From positions 930,001 to 994,000 of the forward strand of contig CAXXVR010000002.1 of NCBI GenBank assembly GCA_963675955.2: a stretch of 64,000 nucleotides of DNA, written 5' to 3'. Every line of letters starts with the position of its first letter. Position 1 is the stretch's first letter. The position numbers and the translations under genes were made by a program. The DNA is from Desulfocicer sp963675955 (GTDB lineage: Bacteria > Desulfobacterota > Desulfobacteria > Desulfobacterales > Desulfobacteraceae). This document shows positions 61,950 to 64,000 of the stretch, piece by piece. The notes below the pieces were generated by a model, which saw nothing but the letters and a program-made list of their open reading frames with translations, did not search any database and was not told the DNA's origin.

Positions 61950-63986
61950 ATGCGAAACCGAAGACTAATTATCATAGTTCTTAGCTTTGTTTGTCTCTCT
62001 TTGTGCCTTTACATGGTGTCCAATGCTGTCATGTTCAAAAGTGAGTACGAACGCCAGACCCAGGACCAGCTCCGGGAGTTGGGACGAATCGTCAAAATAG
62101 AAATAGAATATGCCCTGGGGCTGGGTATTCCCATCACCTCCCTGGGAGATATGGACCGCTTTCTGGGCGACATCCTCAAGAATACGCCGGAACTGTCCTC
62201 TATCCAGCTGTTGGCTGAAGACAGGGTCCTGGGCCAGGCCCAGAACGACACTGAGGTTATCCAGCATTTTACGATTCCTGTTGTCGCCCAGGGAGAAACT
62301 GTGGGACAGATTCGATTTGGTATGAGTGACGAACTGGGTAAACGGACCCTGGCCATGCTCTTTGATCTCATCACCATCGTCATGGCTGGCCTGATCATCA
62401 CCTATGAAATCATTCGTTTTTTTTCCTCCAGACTTATTGTTCTTCCCTTTCGTCAGGCTCTGTCACAGATCAACGTTATGATTCAGGAGCTCAACCCCTG
62501 TCTGGCAGTGGATGTACCAAGGGAATTTGGTCCCTTCGTTGACCGTATCCGGCAACGTATTATTATCCGGTTGGAGCAGATACATAGGTTCAGGTCTAAT
62601 CTGGACCAGGTGGCAGCGATTTTTCTTTCCCAGGTATTTTACGGCAGGCAGGCTTTTCTGGGGGAACTCAAGTCATGGCGGGCCAGTCTCGACGATTTGG
62701 TCCAATCCAAAGGACATACCCAAACACTTGTGGACCCTTCCCAGATCCGGCCAGTGGTTTTTCTCTTTTTTCTTGGAGCTAATCTTCAGGCCAGCTTTTT
62801 GCCACTTTTTTCCAAAGAACTTCTTGTCACGCCTACATTCCTGAGTGAGATTTTCTCCAATGAGATTCTCATGGGACTGCCTATTACCTGTTACATGTTC
62901 ACGGTATTCCTAGTCATGCTGTTCATGGGCAGTGCCACGTTTAAGCAGTGGATCTCCATGGATTATGCCATTGGTATTGGCATCTTCTTTACCGTATCTG
63001 GCCTGATCATGGGGGGGCTGGCACAGGACATAGTCCAGCTGATTTTCAGCCGGATGTTTGGGGCGGTAGGGTTTGCACTTATCGTTGTTTACGCCAAACA
63101 GTTTATTGTTGAACATACCACGGAAAAGAACCGGGCACTGCATCTGGCCGGATTCACAGCCGCCTTTTCGGGGGGTATATTCTGCAGCGTAATCATAGGC
63201 AGTATTCTGGTGGAATATTTTTCTTACAGGTTCGCCTTTTTCACCGCTGCTGCCATTGTTCTTGTGATCTATCTGTTTGACTATATGATTTTTTCTGATA
63301 AGGTCTCAGTTACCAAGGCGGAAGCAAAAGTTCCATCCTCTGGCCTGAAGATGTTTTTTAAAATCGGCATCACCGATCTTAATCTGATCTGTATCTTTAT
63401 TCACGGCATCTTTACCCGTATTACCTTTATAGGTTTCTTCTATTACTCCGTACCCGTTTTTTTAAAGCCGTCTTTCGCCTTTGCCGACATAGGAAGGATC
63501 ATGATGTTCTACAGTCTTCCGAGTGTTTTACTGGGTGGATTCATTAACCGGCGTATTAAGCGGATTGGGCAGAGTAAGGCCTCCGTGGTGGGCTCGAACA
63601 TTCTGGTTGGTGCGGTCCTGGTGCTGTTTCCCTTTTTCACCTCGGGACCGGTCTGGGGCAAGGGGGTTTTTGTCATCTTTTCCCTGCTGGTTCTGGGTAT
63701 ATCCAACAGTATAACTTTTCCGGCCCAGTCCAGCCTTCTGGTCAACACTAAAACGGCTCAAATCCTGGGAGCCCGAACCGCTTTGTCTGTCTACTCCTCG
63801 TTCGAGCGCATCGGCTCCAGCCTGGGGCCGGTATTCTTTGGTTTTTTCAGTTCATGCTACGATATCACTTGGGCCATTGTGGCAGGAGGATTGCTCTGTA
63901 TTGCAGGCAATCTGATTTTTCTTTGTCTCTTTAATACCAACGCATCAACAGAACCTATGTTGAATGTAGATGTCAAAGGGAAATAG
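61950..63986 (+). CDS. Periplasmic sensor-like domain fused to an MFS transporter
   Basis: 678 aa. Residues 1-155 repeat the sensor plan: helix 8-28, periplasmic domain with LRELGRIVKIEIEYALGLG, IPITSLGDMDRFLGDIL and ELSSIQLLAEDRVLG, helix about 130-153. A cytoplasmic stretch (about 155-255) leads into twelve helices of an MFS transporter (about 265-665) with RMFGAVGFALIVVYAKQFI and SSFERIGSSLGPVFFG. MFS proteins rarely carry a sensor of this kind. It starts 10 nt after the preceding gene and ends inside the window (stop at 63986). The substrate is unknown. Confidence 0.82.
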   Translation: MRNRRLIIIVLSFVCLSLCLYMVSNAVMFKSEYERQTQDQLRELGRIVKIEIEYALGLGIPITSLGDMDRFLGDILKNTPELSSIQLLAEDRVLGQAQNDTEVIQHFTIPVVAQGETVGQIRFGMSDELGKRTLAMLFDLITIVMAGLIITYEIIRFFSSRLIVLPFRQALSQINVMIQELNPCLAVDVPREFGPFVDRIRQRIIIRLEQIHRFRSNLDQVAAIFLSQVFYGRQAFLGELKSWRASLDDLVQSKGHTQTLVDPSQIRPVVFLFFLGANLQASFLPLFSKELLVTPTFLSEIFSNEILMGLPITCYMFTVFLVMLFMGSATFKQWISMDYAIGIGIFFTVSGLIMGGLAQDIVQLIFSRMFGAVGFALIVVYAKQFIVEHTTEKNRALHLAGFTAAFSGGIFCSVIIGSILVEYFSYRFAFFTAAAIVLVIYLFDYMIFSDKVSVTKAEAKVPSSGLKMFFKIGITDLNLICIFIHGIFTRITFIGFFYYSVPVFLKPSFAFADIGRIMMFYSLPSVLLGGFINRRIKRIGQSKASVVGSNILVGAVLVLFPFFTSGPVWGKGVFVIFSLLVLGISNSITFPAQSSLLVNTKTAQILGARTALSVYSSFERIGSSLGPVFFGFFSSCYDITWAIVAGGLLCIAGNLIFLCLFNTNASTEPMLNVDVKGK

Positions 63987-64000
63987 GCGGACCGATCCAG

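Overview
The window looks like the chromosome of a marine, completely oxidising sulfate-reducing bacterium of the Desulfobacteraceae type (Desulfobacter/Desulfobacula-like). This is an inference from gene content: a biotin-dependent acyl-CoA carboxylase/transcarboxylase pair, acyl-CoA dehydrogenase next to an acyl-CoA:acetate CoA-transferase, a non-pyrrolysine MttB-family methyltransferase, PAS/sigma-54 regulators, and DUF6125/DUF2889/DUF169 proteins. No rRNA, tRNA or sulfate-reduction gene is in the window, so the assignment is not proven.

Layout. 1-704: 3' part of a Fic gene. 912-14608: a type I-C CRISPR-Cas locus on the minus strand (cas5-cas8c/cas11c-cas7-cas3-cas4-cas1-cas2, leader, array) that two mobile elements have broken into. 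A group IIC intron sits inside one CRISPR repeat, antisense to the array. An IS256-family element with an exact 8-bp target duplication splits cas4. A two-repeat relict array lies beyond cas5. 14771-20244: a four-gene ABC exporter (HlyD, double ATPase, two ABC-2 permeases). 20326-22566: class I aldolase, ferritin-like protein, PEBP protein. 23337-26125: YheT-like hydrolase, MoaC, MltA. 26744-30694: acyl-CoA carboxylase beta subunit, a 72-aa companion and a carboxyltransferase-biotin carrier fusion. 31256-33750: YigZ, NadE, PAS-LuxR regulator. 34001-39713: a cluster of poorly known proteins including DUF2889-PHP and DUF169-dephospho-CoA-kinase fusions, then an MttB-family protein. 39857-42429: promoter, TPP riboswitch, terminator, thiE, thiC. 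42495-48863: RND efflux operon with a single-base frameshift in the pump gene, plus a TetR regulator. 49136-56002: sigma-54 activator, acyl-CoA dehydrogenase, CoA-transferase behind a good -24/-12 promoter with an upstream palindrome, and a divergent DUF364 gene. 56378-60199: TAXI-type TRAP transporter. 61145-63986: two genes sharing a periplasmic sensor-like domain, the second fused to an MFS transporter.

The intergenic DNA is heavily seeded by one palindromic repeat family (13 full, partial or internally deleted copies). Two of the copies lie beside G-tract repeats, and four small covarying hairpins precede genes or lie near these repeats.

The best candidates for something new are: the group IIC intron in a CRISPR repeat, where a spacer-encoded hairpin plus the repeat's first bases appear to form the target; the cas4 split together with an internal cas11c start; the palindromic repeat family; the sensor-MFS pair; and the DUF2889/PHP/DUF169-CoaE cluster.
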